Source: Neobacillus notoginsengisoli (GTDB taxonomy: Bacteria; Bacillota; Bacilli; Bacillales; Cytobacillaceae). Taken from it: a DNA stretch of 64,000 nt. Each line of letters begins with the position of its first letter. Position 1 is the stretch's first letter. The position numbers and the translations under genes were made by a program. Below the pieces are notes generated by a model. It ran no database searches. It saw nothing but the letters and a program-made list of their open reading frames with translations, and had not been told where the DNA came from. The DNA is taken from contig NZ_QWEG01000003.1 in assembly GCF_003515685.1 (NCBI RefSeq), forward strand, positions 340,338-404,337, read 5' to 3'. Below are positions 15,778 through 24,685 of this stretch, piece after piece.

Positions 15778-16881
15778 ATGAAGAGTCGTTTATTTAAAGT
15801 GTTTGTGCCGGCTGTCCTTGGGTTTATCTGCTTATTTTTAGCGATAAGCGAGTTTACATCCGCCAAAGGAACAGAGGCGTCTGAACAAGGATTTTTTCAC
15901 AAAATCAAAGCGGGAAAAGACTACAATTATCTTATCATTGGGGACAGCATTGGCAGAGGATCTGGTGCGGAATCAAAAAATGCCACCTGGTTCGCCCGGT
16001 TTGAAAAAGGAATAAAGGATGCCTATGATTTACGGGGCAGGCGCTTTTCACTTGTTCAGAGCGGCGCAACGGCTTTCGAAGGAATCATAAAGTATGCCAC
16101 TGAAAAACCGGAACTGGGCGTAGATCTTGTCTTTCTCGTTTTCGGGGAAAATGACAGAAAGTATATGGATGCTGCGCAATTTTCTTTCTATTATGAAAAA
16201 CTGATCCGACAGGTCAAGCTCGATTATCCGGCTGCAGACATTTTTACGTTTACAGAAAGCTGCCTGACGAATGCAGAATTTGCTAAAGTGATTGAAGACA
16301 TTTCAGACCGGTACGGCGCGGCCCATATCGATATGAGAATTCCTTTTGCAAAATCCGGCCTTGATTCGGAAAAGCTGACGAAAGATGGGGTTCATCCGAA
16401 TGGACAAGGCTACGCCCTATATGCTGAGGAAATATTGAAAAAAGTGGAGGAATTGGCTTCTGGGGATGAACCTGGAACGTTTCCTTTGCCTGCTCCAATG
16501 CATAAAACGCTTGGCCGGGAGTACGTCCCGATAGCAAAACCTTCGGCCATGGAAGGATTTACGAAAGACGGAAATGGCTACTTTGCGAATGAAAAAGAAA
16601 GTTTTCTTGAGTATGAATTCACCGGCACTATGGTTGGCTATACGCTCGACCGGATGCCGAACGGTGGAATGGTCGATGTGTTCATTGATGGAAAACACGC
16701 AGCAATTCTTACAACCTGGTGGCCTTTTAAAAGGGAGCGGTCGATTTATATCGCTTCAACATTGAGTGTAGGTTCGCATAAAATCCGTTTCGTTCATACC
16801 GGGGAATCGTCTCATCCTGACGGAAGCGGAACTTCGCCTTCTGTTTTCATAAAAGGGATCATCGTCGAAAAGCCTGATTAA
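15778..16881 (+). CDS. Exported SGNH/GDSL-family hydrolase
   Basis: This 367-residue protein has an N-terminal signal/anchor helix (FVPAVLGFICLFLAISEF), then an SGNH esterase domain: GDSIGRG (nucleophile Ser), QSGAT, the GEND block and DGVHPNGQGY with the catalytic Asp/His. A C-terminal domain of about 130 residues (from about 235) looks like an extra beta-rich module ending in IKGIIVEK. It probably deacylates a surface carbohydrate or lipid. ATG at 15778 is seven bases from TTAGGAG. It is divergent from the S66 gene. Confidence 0.82.
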   Translation: MKSRLFKVFVPAVLGFICLFLAISEFTSAKGTEASEQGFFHKIKAGKDYNYLIIGDSIGRGSGAESKNATWFARFEKGIKDAYDLRGRRFSLVQSGATAFEGIIKYATEKPELGVDLVFLVFGENDRKYMDAAQFSFYYEKLIRQVKLDYPAADIFTFTESCLTNAEFAKVIEDISDRYGAAHIDMRIPFAKSGLDSEKLTKDGVHPNGQGYALYAEEILKKVEELASGDEPGTFPLPAPMHKTLGREYVPIAKPSAMEGFTKDGNGYFANEKESFLEYEFTGTMVGYTLDRMPNGGMVDVFIDGKHAAILTTWWPFKRERSIYIASTLSVGSHKIRFVHTGESSHPDGSGTSPSVFIKGIIVEKPD

Positions 16882-16940
16882 TCGTTTCAAAAACAAGCTC
16901 CTAAGGCTATAATAGAGAAAAATGTTTTTGGAGATGAAGA

Positions 16941-17537
16941 ATGAAGTCACTGCTGAGAAATTTCATTAACGGGATTATCACGATTGTCCCAATCATTATC
17001 GTCATTTATGTTATTTATAAAACGTTTGTCTTTTTGGACAGTCTCCTTGGCAATGTCCTAAAACCTTTTATGAAGAATGATTATATTCCAGGGATCGGCC
17101 TGCTGCTGACAATTGTCCTGATTACGTTCCTCGGTTTTCTATCAACAAAATACCTTACAGGGAAACTGATTACATTGATTGACCGGCTTCTCGAGCGGAT
17201 CCCGGTTGTCAAAACCGTCTATTCGGTCATAAAGGATACTGTCCAGTCGTTCCTGGGCGAGAAAAAGTCGTTTTCAAAAGTGGCCCTCGTTACAATCCCG
17301 GGGACAGAGATGAAAAGCCTCGGATTTATCACTTCGGATGACATTGAAAGTTTTTACAGCCCTTTAAAGGATAGTGTCGCCGTTTATGTTCCGCAAACCT
17401 TCCAGGTTGCTGGCTTCACCTTTCTCATTCCGAAAGACCAGGTAGAAATCATTGACGTAAAGCCGGAAGAAGCGATGAAATTCATCCTGTCCGGCGGAAT
17501 GGCGAATAAAGGGAAGCAGAGTTTACATTCAAAATAA
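16941..17537 (+). CDS. DUF502 family membrane protein
   Basis: This 198-residue protein has two strong transmembrane helices (about residues 8-30 and 50-72) and a soluble C-terminal domain, as in DUF502 proteins. Family motifs visible are IPVVKTVYSVIKD and TIPGTEMKSLGFITSD. Function is unknown; members are widespread in Bacillus. GGAG lies eight bases before the ATG. It lies downstream of the SGNH hydrolase, with 60 bases and a possible promoter between them. Confidence 0.88.
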   Translation: MKSLLRNFINGIITIVPIIIVIYVIYKTFVFLDSLLGNVLKPFMKNDYIPGIGLLLTIVLITFLGFLSTKYLTGKLITLIDRLLERIPVVKTVYSVIKDTVQSFLGEKKSFSKVALVTIPGTEMKSLGFITSDDIESFYSPLKDSVAVYVPQTFQVAGFTFLIPKDQVEIIDVKPEEAMKFILSGGMANKGKQSLHSK

Positions 17538-17560
17538 AAACCGCCAAAATGGCGGCTTTT
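17537..17560. terminator. Bidirectional terminator between DUF502 and PTS EIIA genes
   Basis: CCGCC / GGCGG hairpin with AAAA and TTTT flanks, between convergent genes. Confidence 0.85.
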
Positions 17561-18062
17561 ATTTTGCAGTTACTTTCAAAAATGGCGTTGTGCCTCTTTC
17601 GACATTGCCGGAAGCAAGCGGTTCAACGTCCATTGCGTCACTGTTCGTGATAATGAGCGGTGTAACCGTGCTTTTCGCTTTTTCAGTGACCAACGCCATA
17701 TCAAATGTTACAAGTTTATCCCCTTTCCTGACCTTGTCCCCTTCCATCACATGCGTAGTAAAACCTTCGCCCTTCATCCCGACTGTTTCAATGCCAATAT
17801 GAATAAGGATTTCCGCTCCGTTTTCCGCTTTGATTCCGATTGCATGTTTCGTCGGGAAGACTTGAATGATATCGCCATCCACCGGAGAAACAACGACTCC
17901 TTCAGAAGGCTCAATCGCAAGGCCGTCCCCCATCATTTTCTGGGCAAAAACTGGATCATCTACATTTTCTAGCTGTGTCGCAAAACCTGTCATTGGAGCA
18001 ACGAGCTCAACCTCTTTTACTTCCTCTTTCTTACCGCCGAAGAGATTTTTAAAAATACCCAA
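17559..18062 (-). CDS. ypqE: PTS glucose-type EIIA protein
   Basis: This 167-residue phosphocarrier is a free-standing EIIA(Glc) domain. The phosphohistidine lies in AEILIHIGIETV and the second active-site histidine in FPTKHAIGI. It would accept phosphate from HPr and pass it to an EIIB domain. TTG at 18062 has AAAGGA at a correct distance, whereas the ATG three codons earlier abuts the Shine-Dalgarno, so TTG is preferred. No EIIBC partner is adjacent, as for Bacillus subtilis ypqE. Confidence 0.85.
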   Translation of the reverse strand: MGIFKNLFGGKKEEVKEVELVAPMTGFATQLENVDDPVFAQKMMGDGLAIEPSEGVVVSPVDGDIIQVFPTKHAIGIKAENGAEILIHIGIETVGMKGEGFTTHVMEGDKVRKGDKLVTFDMALVTEKAKSTVTPLIITNSDAMDVEPLASGNVERGTTPFLKVTAK

Positions 18063-18270
18063 TTCGATCATCCTTTCCGCTAATACTGAACATGTGCCTA
18101 CTAATCATGTTCCTCATTCCTATTCCCTATAACCCATCGGTTATAACTAATGAAATTATACTGAACTCTCATTGGTTTTCAAAACAAGTTGTCTTATCCT
18201 TGCCAGAATAGGAAGAAATATTGAATTTTTGCAACTAGGCTCTCCAGCAGCCAGAATAACCTGTTAATGC

Positions 18271-18294
18271 AAAAAAGAGCCTGAAAACAGGCTC
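18271..18294 (-). terminator. Terminator of the RsgA-like gene
   Basis: GAGCCTG / CAGGCTC hairpin with loop AAAA and a T-run on the minus strand. Confidence 0.85.
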
Positions 18295-18300
18295 CTTTCA

Positions 18301-19359
18301 TCACTTTTTAACATTTCTCATCTGTTTGTGGATTGCTTTCCAATGCTTTTTCTCTTCCAATTGGGCGCGCTTATCGGCTTTTCGTTCAATATAGGCAAGC
18401 TCCCGCTGAAGCTTGTTATAGCTTGCCAGCCTGTCTTCAGGCAAATCTCCACGCAAAATCGCTGCCTGGACCGCACAGCCCGGCTCATCTGTGTGCCTGC
18501 AATCCCTGAACTTGCACAGTTCCGCCAGTTCTTCAATATCTCCGAACGCACCGGACAGCCCATCCTGGCTATCCCAAAGCTGCAGCTCACGCATTCCTGG
18601 AGTGTCAATTAACACTGCCCCGTTTGGCAAAAGAATCAGTTCGCGGTGTGTTGTTGTATGGCGACCCTTGTCATCATCTTCCCTTATTTCCTTCACTGCC
18701 TGCCTCTTCTCACCGAGAAGCGAATTCGTCAGCGTCGACTTCCCTACGCCGGACGAACCTAGAAGGGCAACGGTTTTCCCTGGTTTCAAAAATGGTGCCA
18801 GACGGTCAAGGCCTTCATTCATTTCCGCACTGACTGGTATAATTGGCACGCCAATTGCAACTGCCTCAACTTCGGCCACTTTGGCGCCAACATCTTCACA
18901 AAGATCCGCTTTACTTAAAATAACAACCGGATTCGCGCCGCTTTCCCACGCAAGCAATAAATAGCGCTCAATCCGGCGCAAATTCAAGTCATCATTCAGG
19001 CTGTTCACGAGGAAAACAGTGTCAATATTGGCGGCGACAATTTGTTCTTCCGCGGTCTGCCCCGCAGCCTTCCTAGAGAACTTACTGAACCTCGGTAAAA
19101 TCCCATGAATCGTGCCTTTTCCTTCTTCAATTCTCGAAGAAAGAATGACCCAATCACCGACAGCAGGGAAGTCTTCCCTGCCGCCTGCGGAAAATGCAAG
19201 CTTCCCCGATACTTCACAAAGCAGCTCCCCTTCTTCCGTCCACACCCGGTACAAATGTTTATGCTCAAGCGCCACTCTTCCGAGGACAACATCCTTCCCC
19301 GGAAACGCCGCCAGTTCCGCTCTCATTTCTTCTTTCAGACCAATCATGTTTAAATTCAA
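18301..19359 (-). CDS. RsgA-like circularly permuted GTPase
   Basis: This 352-residue protein is a YjeQ/RsgA relative. An OB-fold-like N-terminal domain precedes a circularly permuted GTPase domain with G4 (LSKADL) before G1 (LGSSGVGKSTLTN) and G3 (DTPGMRE). The C-terminal zinc module has C-x-x-x-x-C-x-H with a further C. RsgA proteins assist 30S subunit maturation; this looks like a paralogue rather than the canonical rsgA. TTG at 19359 follows GGGGAGG by seven bases. A leader peptide and terminator-like hairpin precede it on the same strand. Confidence 0.85.
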   Translation of the reverse strand: MNLNMIGLKEEMRAELAAFPGKDVVLGRVALEHKHLYRVWTEEGELLCEVSGKLAFSAGGREDFPAVGDWVILSSRIEEGKGTIHGILPRFSKFSRKAAGQTAEEQIVAANIDTVFLVNSLNDDLNLRRIERYLLLAWESGANPVVILSKADLCEDVGAKVAEVEAVAIGVPIIPVSAEMNEGLDRLAPFLKPGKTVALLGSSGVGKSTLTNSLLGEKRQAVKEIREDDDKGRHTTTHRELILLPNGAVLIDTPGMRELQLWDSQDGLSGAFGDIEELAELCKFRDCRHTDEPGCAVQAAILRGDLPEDRLASYNKLQRELAYIERKADKRAQLEEKKHWKAIHKQMRNVKK

Positions 19360-19385
19360 GTCGTTTCCTCCCCAAAAATAAAATA

Positions 19386-19411
19386 AACCACGGGCGTGCA
19401 CACCCGCGGTT
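19386..19411 (-). promoter_or_regulatory. Terminator-like hairpin ahead of the RsgA-like gene
   Basis: AACC-CGGG-GT pairs with AC-CCCG-GGTT with two mismatches, and the minus strand then reads a T-rich tract (TTTATTTTATTTTT) directly before the Shine-Dalgarno of the GTPase gene. It could be an attenuator or the end of the short upstream reading frame. Confidence 0.6.
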
Positions 19412-19447
19412 CATCCTTTTGGAAATGGACAGACTGGTTCCTGTTTC

Positions 19448-19510
19448 CTAAATGGCCGAACGGGTGGTGCAAGAGACAGCAACATTACCGACAATGATCA
19501 TTTTTCTCAT
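19448..19510 (-). CDS. Putative 20-residue leader peptide
   Basis: The frame reads MRKMIIVGNVAVSCTTRSAI. Its ATG is six bases from a strong Shine-Dalgarno-like GGCGGGTGA, and its stop lies 35 bases before a terminator-like hairpin that precedes the RsgA-like gene. Whether it is translated is unknown. The layout resembles leader-peptide attenuation. Confidence 0.4.
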   Translation of the reverse strand: MRKMIIVGNVAVSCTTRSAI

Positions 19511-19652
19511 TACACTTCACCCGCCTTTTCTTATCGTTAGCTTTAGTATATTCATTCCAGATGAAAAAGTAAACGGAATTTTTCTATTATTTTTGCATAA
19601 CAGAAAGAGTAAGTCATACATATACAACAAAACAGCCAGAAGGAGGGCTTGT

Positions 19653-20267
19653 ATGGCAACGCAACCGACAGCTATGAATTTATTTTACGACGAAGGTCCG
19701 TTACCTAGGGGAACTGGCCGAGTGTTTCACTGCAACCCCAATCTTGGCAAAATTGATGTCTTTATAAATGGGCTGTTAATCATTAAAGATCTTTCCTTTA
19801 AACAAGTCAGCAGCCTGGCAGCCTTTCCGCCCGGAAGATGCCAAATTGACGTTTACGTGAACAGAAAGCTACTCGTGTCAAACGTTTTCACGATTCAGGA
19901 AGAGGAGAAAATCTTTGCAGTGATCACCGGGGATGAAACTGGAGTTGATATCGCTAAATTCAGTGCCGACCATCTTGTACCACCAGGTGAGTCCGCGGCT
20001 TGTTTTTTGCATTTGGCATCACGCCTTGGCAAGGTTGATTGGTCTGTCCATAAGGGGGATGTTGTTTTTCCGTCCGCAGCCTATCTATCAGCTACTCCCT
20101 GGCTTCCCCTTTCACCCGTCAGCTTTCACCTCGAGGCAAGGAAAGCCGGAACGAAAATGATCCTCCTTCCGATGCCAAACTGCTCTTTTGAAGCGAACGA
20201 GGCCTATTTAATTTGCATCATTCACAATGGAAACCAATTGGAAAAACTCCCAATCAAACTAAAATGA
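19653..20267 (+). CDS. DUF4397 domain protein
   Basis: The protein has 204 residues from the ATG at 19653, behind AAGGAGGG. The first half (about residues 18-95) reads as one DUF4397 unit: RVFHCNPNLGKIDVFINGL, then SLAAFPPGRCQIDVYVN. The second half (about 115-200) repeats the pattern with CFLHLASRLGKVDW and a strand-rich tail. Such units are immunoglobulin-like and often occur in surface or envelope proteins, but no signal peptide is visible here. Function is unknown. Confidence 0.7.
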   Translation: MATQPTAMNLFYDEGPLPRGTGRVFHCNPNLGKIDVFINGLLIIKDLSFKQVSSLAAFPPGRCQIDVYVNRKLLVSNVFTIQEEEKIFAVITGDETGVDIAKFSADHLVPPGESAACFLHLASRLGKVDWSVHKGDVVFPSAAYLSATPWLPLSPVSFHLEARKAGTKMILLPMPNCSFEANEAYLICIIHNGNQLEKLPIKLK

Positions 20268-20294
20268 GTGCCCTCTGACAGGGGCACTCATTTT
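20261..20294. terminator. Bidirectional terminator between DUF4397 gene and ypmS
   Basis: AAAATGAGTGCCC / GGGCACTCATTTT, thirteen base pairs, overlapping both stop codons of the convergent genes. Confidence 0.9.
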
Positions 20295-20871
20295 ATTTCA
20301 CCGGTACGAGCAAAGTAAACGAAATATCATCCTTTTCCAAATCAAAGGCATTGGCTTTTAGTTTCGCATCACTTTTCAGTTTTAATTTTTGCATATGAAT
20401 ATAGATTTGCCGTTCGTTTGGGAGAATTTCTACTCCCCTGGGAATCTCATAGCTCTTCCGGATGAAATCCAGCACATACGGTACCGGAAGATGCAGTTGG
20501 CCGACTGAAATAGACTTTTGCCTCAACAATAGGTCGCCGTTTTTCTGCGCTTCTGGAACGAACGTCAATTTCATGTTTAGTTGCTGGCTGAAGAACGGGA
20601 CAGTCCCATAAAGCTCTACCTCATCCTTGACTTCGACCCGGTAGTTGACCGGTGTTTCGGACACTTCCTTCTCCAAATAATAATTGACCAGTTTATTGAC
20701 ATCCTCTTTATTCGTTCGGATGTTAAACTCAACCCGGTCGCCTTCCTTTATGCCGACCCGCTCCTGCTTAGAGCCCTCAGGAGGGATGGCCACAAGAATC
20801 ATGAGTGTCACAATGGCTGCCACCACGATCCCCAATAAAATAAAAAATGCTGTTTTCCAACGATTATTCAT
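20293..20871 (-). CDS. ypmS: YpmS family membrane-anchored protein (DUF2140)
   Basis: A 192-residue protein with one N-terminal transmembrane helix (about residues 8-30) and an extracytoplasmic domain carrying VEFNIRTNKEDVNKLVNYYL and the central VELYGTVPFF strand typical of YpmS. Function is unknown. Its ATG overlaps the ypmR stop by four bases (ATGA), so ypmR-ypmS is translationally coupled, as in Bacillus subtilis. Confidence 0.9.
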   Translation of the reverse strand: MNNRWKTAFFILLGIVVAAIVTLMILVAIPPEGSKQERVGIKEGDRVEFNIRTNKEDVNKLVNYYLEKEVSETPVNYRVEVKDEVELYGTVPFFSQQLNMKLTFVPEAQKNGDLLLRQKSISVGQLHLPVPYVLDFIRKSYEIPRGVEILPNERQIYIHMQKLKLKSDAKLKANAFDLEKDDISFTLLVPVK

Positions 20872-21695
20872 TCACGACTCTCCTCATCACCCGCCGCACC
20901 AGAATTCCCGGCAATTGCCGGCAAGGCCTCTTCTTCAAGCGTTTCAAAAACTCGTTCTGCAATTAACTGATACCCTTTATCATTCGGATGAAACTGGTCG
21001 TCAAAGAGCAGATTCACCTGCAAATCAGTAAAAATATCATCGATTCCCACGAAAAAAGCATTCGGGTATGAGGCGATGACATTTTTCCCTGCTTCATTCC
21101 AATCGGAAACAATTTGGTCAAGCTCCTCAACTTCGGGGAACCACTGTAAAAATGGATTATAAGTGCCAATTAGGACTAAGGCGGCCCCCGGATTTTCTTT
21201 CCTAATTAAATCCATAATTTTTTCAAGTCTGGCAATATAGGAATCTTTTTCTTTGGCAAAACTATCATACTGCATATTAAGAATATTCCTTCTTGCGACC
21301 TTCATGATGTCATTACCGCCGATTGTGATGATGACCATATCTGAATCCTTTATTGCCGAAGCTACTTCCTGCTTCCGCAGCCGTTTCAGTAACTGGTCGC
21401 TTCTCGTGCCTTTTACCCCATAGTTTTGGACGACAGCATTTTCAATGCCTTTTTCCTGTTCGAGTTTCGCTTCTAAGTATGGCAAATAGCCCCCGGAATC
21501 CGTACTGTCACCAATTCCTTCTGTCAGGGAGTCGCCCACTGCCGTCACAGTGAGATCACGCGGAATGAAGTCTTCGGGGATAACCTTCTCAACTTCCACC
21601 TTCGTCTCTCTGACCGGCTGACTCACAGGTTTCTTTGGCTGACAAGAAGCAAGCAGCATAGTGGCCATGATGACCCAGGTTATCTTTTTCCACAT
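20868..21695 (-). CDS. ypmR: YpmR SGNH-family lipoprotein hydrolase
   Basis: A 275-residue lipoprotein (signal ending LLASC) with an SGNH/GDSL hydrolase domain: AVGDSLTEGIG carries the nucleophile Ser, then ITIGGNDIMK (Gly and Asn oxyanion blocks) and DQFHPNDKGY with Asp and His. It probably removes acyl groups from a surface molecule. ATG at 21695 has GGGAG eight bases upstream; a longer version would precede the signal peptide unnaturally. It shares the operon with ypmS. Confidence 0.9.
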   Translation of the reverse strand: MWKKITWVIMATMLLASCQPKKPVSQPVRETKVEVEKVIPEDFIPRDLTVTAVGDSLTEGIGDSTDSGGYLPYLEAKLEQEKGIENAVVQNYGVKGTRSDQLLKRLRKQEVASAIKDSDMVIITIGGNDIMKVARRNILNMQYDSFAKEKDSYIARLEKIMDLIRKENPGAALVLIGTYNPFLQWFPEVEELDQIVSDWNEAGKNVIASYPNAFFVGIDDIFTDLQVNLLFDDQFHPNDKGYQLIAERVFETLEEEALPAIAGNSGAAGDEESRE

Positions 21696-21766
21696 CCGTT
21701 TCACTCCCTTTCTATACAATTATAATATAGTTTAATAGCATCCGTCGTGAATGATACCATATAAAA

Positions 21767-21785
21767 AAGCCCTTTAAAAGGGCTT
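21767..21785 (-). terminator. Terminator of ypmQ
   Basis: AAGCCCTTT / AAGGGCTT hairpin overlapping the ypmQ stop, followed by a T-run on the minus strand. Confidence 0.8.
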
Positions 21786-22362
21786 ACTGAAGTGTTTTTA
21801 TATCTTTAATAATGTCATCGTACGGAACATTGCTTACCCCTGAATAGAATGTCTTGATTTTCCCATCTTTGCCTACAAGGAAGAAGCTCGTCCCGTGAAT
21901 CACCTGGTCGCCTTCTTTTGGCATGACGACAGGCGTTTTAAAATACTTTACCGCGAATTCTTCGATTTCTTCCTGTTCAAAGCCGGTCAGGAAATTCCAG
22001 TTTTTCAAGTCAGCATCGAATTTCTCGGCATATTCCTTGAGGGCTTCAGGCGTATCAGTCTCTGGGTCGACACTGAAGGAAACGAATTCGATGTTTTTAA
22101 TCCCTTCTTCAGCCGCCATTTCCTGAATTTCAGCCATATTTGCTGTCATCGGAGGGCAAACTGTATCACAATTTGTAAAGATGAAATCAGCCATCCAGAC
22201 TTTGCCTTCCAAATCCTTTAAGCCAAAAGCTTTTTTGTCCTGGTTCGTATAGTTAAAATCCTCGACAGGCCAGTTTTTCGCACCCTTTATATCCTTGTCG
22301 CCACAGGCCGACAGAACCAGTACTGCTGTAGCCATGGCCAAAAATAACGTTCTAATTTTCAA
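21784..22362 (-). CDS. ypmQ: SCO family lipoprotein (copper/thiol chaperone)
   Basis: This 192-residue lipoprotein (signal ending VLSAC) has a thioredoxin-like SCO domain. The copper ligands are visible as CDTVC in FTNCDTVCPPM and the distal His in VIHGTSFFL. SCO proteins help assemble the CuA centre of cytochrome oxidase subunit II; a CuA oxidase is encoded at 55451 in this window. TTG at 22362 is preferred because GACGGTGA sits five bases upstream and it yields a clean lipoprotein signal; GTG at 22371 is an alternative. Confidence 0.88.
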   Translation of the reverse strand: MKIRTLFLAMATAVLVLSACGDKDIKGAKNWPVEDFNYTNQDKKAFGLKDLEGKVWMADFIFTNCDTVCPPMTANMAEIQEMAAEEGIKNIEFVSFSVDPETDTPEALKEYAEKFDADLKNWNFLTGFEQEEIEEFAVKYFKTPVVMPKEGDQVIHGTSFFLVGKDGKIKTFYSGVSNVPYDDIIKDIKTLQ

Positions 22363-22462
22363 TGAATTCACCGTCTCTTTATAACATATAATCGTGAATA
22401 GTTTAACAAACAAGCGGTCAAGAAGAAAGAGTTTTGCTTGCTTCTAAAAAGCAAGTTGATCT

Positions 22463-23305
22463 CTAGTCAAAATAATACATAAGAGCAATCGCACCTGGCC
22501 CTGTATGTGTGCTGATAATTGAGGTTGTATAATCCGTTTCAATTCCTTCATAGCCTGTCAGATCATAAATGCTCTCTTTCACTTTTTCGGCGAGTTCAAT
22601 CGCTCCGGCGTGGGCAATGCCAACACCCTTGACGGTTTTTCCTTTCACGTCCTCGGCGAATTGTTTTGCAAGGAATTTAACGACCTGGGTATGGCTCCGC
22701 ACCTTCGTGACAGGATTATACTCGGCTCCTTCAAGGGAAGCGATTGGCTTGATGTTCAATAAAGAACCAAGGAACGCCCTGCCTTTCCCAATCCGTCCTC
22801 CTTTTACCAAGTTCTCGAGCGTATCAACCATAATATACAATTTTGTATTTTCACTTATTTCCTCAAGCCGGGCAAGGATCTCATCCATCGATTTTCCTTC
22901 CCTTGCCATGTTGGCGGCTTCTTTCACCTGAAAGCCAAGTGCCTTCGAAATGAATTTCGAGTCCACGACCGTTACCTTCGTTTTTGTCATTTGAGCAGCG
23001 CTCTCGGCTGAACGGACGGTGCCGCTCATTTTACCGGTCATATGGATGGAAAGGACTTCGTACCCTTCTTCCCCAAGCCTGTCATACACCTCAAGAAAAG
23101 CACCCGCGGATGGCTGGGAGCTTTTCGGCAGCTCTGCCGCATGCTTCATTTTTTCCAAAAACTGCACCGGACTGATATCGACCCCATCGGTATAATTTTG
23201 CCCGCCGACAGTGATCGTCAAAGGGACGATTTCAATCCCATATTGGTCAATCATTTCTTTCGGCATGTCCAAAGTTGAATCAGTCACAATTTTAATTTTC
23301 CCCAA
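22463..23305 (-). CDS. degV: DegV family fatty-acid-binding protein
   Basis: This 280-residue protein binds a fatty acid between two domains; in Firmicutes such FakB-type proteins present fatty acids to the FakA kinase. Signatures are IVTDSTLDMP at the start, TSQPS-like SSQPSAGAF (about residue 65), and GGRIGKGRAFLGSLLNIKPI. TTG at 23305 is used because AGGGAAGTGA precedes it and family members begin at KIKIVTDS. It lies between ypmQ and ypmP. A second DegV gene is at 36386. Confidence 0.9.
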   Translation of the reverse strand: MGKIKIVTDSTLDMPKEMIDQYGIEIVPLTITVGGQNYTDGVDISPVQFLEKMKHAAELPKSSQPSAGAFLEVYDRLGEEGYEVLSIHMTGKMSGTVRSAESAAQMTKTKVTVVDSKFISKALGFQVKEAANMAREGKSMDEILARLEEISENTKLYIMVDTLENLVKGGRIGKGRAFLGSLLNIKPIASLEGAEYNPVTKVRSHTQVVKFLAKQFAEDVKGKTVKGVGIAHAGAIELAEKVKESIYDLTGYEGIETDYTTSIISTHTGPGAIALMYYFD

Positions 23306-23368
23306 AATAATCACTTCCCTGCTAATCACTTGCTTTCTATTATACAGATTCGCCGCGGTGGATGATAT

Positions 23369-23393
23369 AAAAAGAGTACCGGTTTCCCGGTAC
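23369..23393 (-). terminator. Terminator of ypmP
   Basis: GTACCGG / CCGGTAC hairpin followed on the minus strand by TCTTTTT. Confidence 0.85.
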
Positions 23394-23401
23394 CCACATC
23401 A

Positions 23402-23653
23402 TTAAGCATTGTTTTTTAGTTCTGTCGTATGAAAAATCTGTTCATAGTCAGGCCATCTCAAGGCTCTCTTCAAATAATCCCGAAAGGAATAGCAGTTTTT
23501 CGGCTGCTTTTCCCCATAAATTGATGTAACGAATGCTTGCAAACGGAATCGAATCAGGAAACTATAAGGGTTTCCTTCCTCCAATACAGGAATCTCAACA
23601 ACTTTAACCTTCTGTCCAACAGCATTTTTGAACTCCAGGCTTTTCACTAACAA
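23402..23653 (-). CDS. ypmP: DUF2535 family protein YpmP
   Basis: An 83-residue protein, VKSLEFKNAVGQKVKVVEIP near the start and YSFRDYLKRALRWPDY later, matching DUF2535/YpmP in length and sequence feel. Function is unknown. TTG at 23653 has AAGAGGA about eight bases upstream and restores the family length; the longer GTG-started version is less likely. Confidence 0.82.
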   Translation of the reverse strand: MLVKSLEFKNAVGQKVKVVEIPVLEEGNPYSFLIRFRLQAFVTSIYGEKQPKNCYSFRDYLKRALRWPDYEQIFHTTELKNNA

Positions 23654-23750
23654 AATATCAATCCTCTTTTTCACCCGTTTGACTATATTATACCTTATGT
23701 ACCGCCCGAAATGTCTCTGATTATGATCAGATTTCTAAAATATTTCCATT

Positions 23751-23966
23751 TCATTCAAAATGGCATGCATACTCTTGCCGGTGGTCTATTTCAATTGGCT
23801 GCTCACCAAATTTGACAGCCATCAACTCCACATGCTTTGGCCTTGATTCAGGAGCCTGCAATTTCACACTGGAAATATCCTCCCCGCACACAGAGCAAAG
23901 CCATGTGCCTGTGTCACAGCTGCTGAATGACGGTTTTCGGCACTCAGTACACACTTTCATAAACAT
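23751..23966 (-). CDS. Small zinc-ribbon protein
   Basis: A 71-residue protein with CTEC at residues about 5-8 and CSVC at about 24-27, plus histidines near the C terminus (DHRQEYACHF). It should bind zinc; no function is known to me. ATG at 23966 is nine bases from AAGGGGG, better than the upstream start. Confidence 0.6.
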   Translation of the reverse strand: MFMKVCTECRKPSFSSCDTGTWLCSVCGEDISSVKLQAPESRPKHVELMAVKFGEQPIEIDHRQEYACHFE

Positions 23967-24067
23967 TCCAAAAAATCCCCCTTTTATCACTTTATCTAAT
24001 CAAATTAACTATATGTATAATTAAATAAAAACAGACCCCGATATTCTATTACCACATCAGGGCCTGG

Positions 24068-24685
24068 TTAAACTCTTTTTATAAAACTTCTTTTTTTAAT
24101 CACCATTCTTAATCCAATCCCAGCAATAACCAAGATTCCTCCAATCGCGATTAAGTTAAACATCTCTGTGGCTGTATTGGATAGAGGTGATAAACCAGGA
24201 TTTTCAGGCTTTATCGGATTTCCAGGTCCTCCAGGTACTTCACCAGGTGGTATTTCATCTGTTTCAGCACTTTCGGCATAAAACGTAAATTCAACCTCAC
24301 ATTCTAATCCCTAAACTCATTTCCCAACTCCTCGGGAAGTTTTACCGTGAAGAAGAGTTCTTCTGATTTTCCTTTTTTCAAAAATCGTTCTTCGAGATTA
24401 TTAAAATCTTTTAATTTACCTTCAAATAGCACTTCTTTATGATCCGATACTTTTAACCAAAGCTTGTGATAAAACTTTTTTGACCCCTTTTTCAACTTAC
24501 TTGAGGTAATATAAGTATAGTCCTCTTCACCGTTATTCTTAATTAAAAGAGTCCTATTAGCCCAGTCTCCAGGTACCAAATTTGTTAATTGAAACAAAAA
24601 GGCATCAGGAGATGTGGTTAAATCAACTTTTAACTTTTCGGCGGCTATTCCGGTTTTTGGAAAGATTACAAAAATGGTTAACCCC
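24068..24685 (-). pseudogene. Broken cell-wall-anchored surface protein gene
   Basis: Two minus-strand frames join into one product. The first (to the stop at 24304) runs from a signal-like IFPKTGIAAEKLKVDLTTSP through a TasA/camelysin-like beta domain to LPEELGNEF. The second continues in another frame with LECEVEFTFYAE, a proline-rich linker, PLSNTATE, a hydrophobic helix and a KKRSFIKRV tail, the layout of a sortase signal, though the motif reads LSNTA rather than LPxTG. A single missing base near 24310 explains the break. The 5' end is fused to an IS remnant, so the signal peptide start is lost. Confidence 0.75.
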
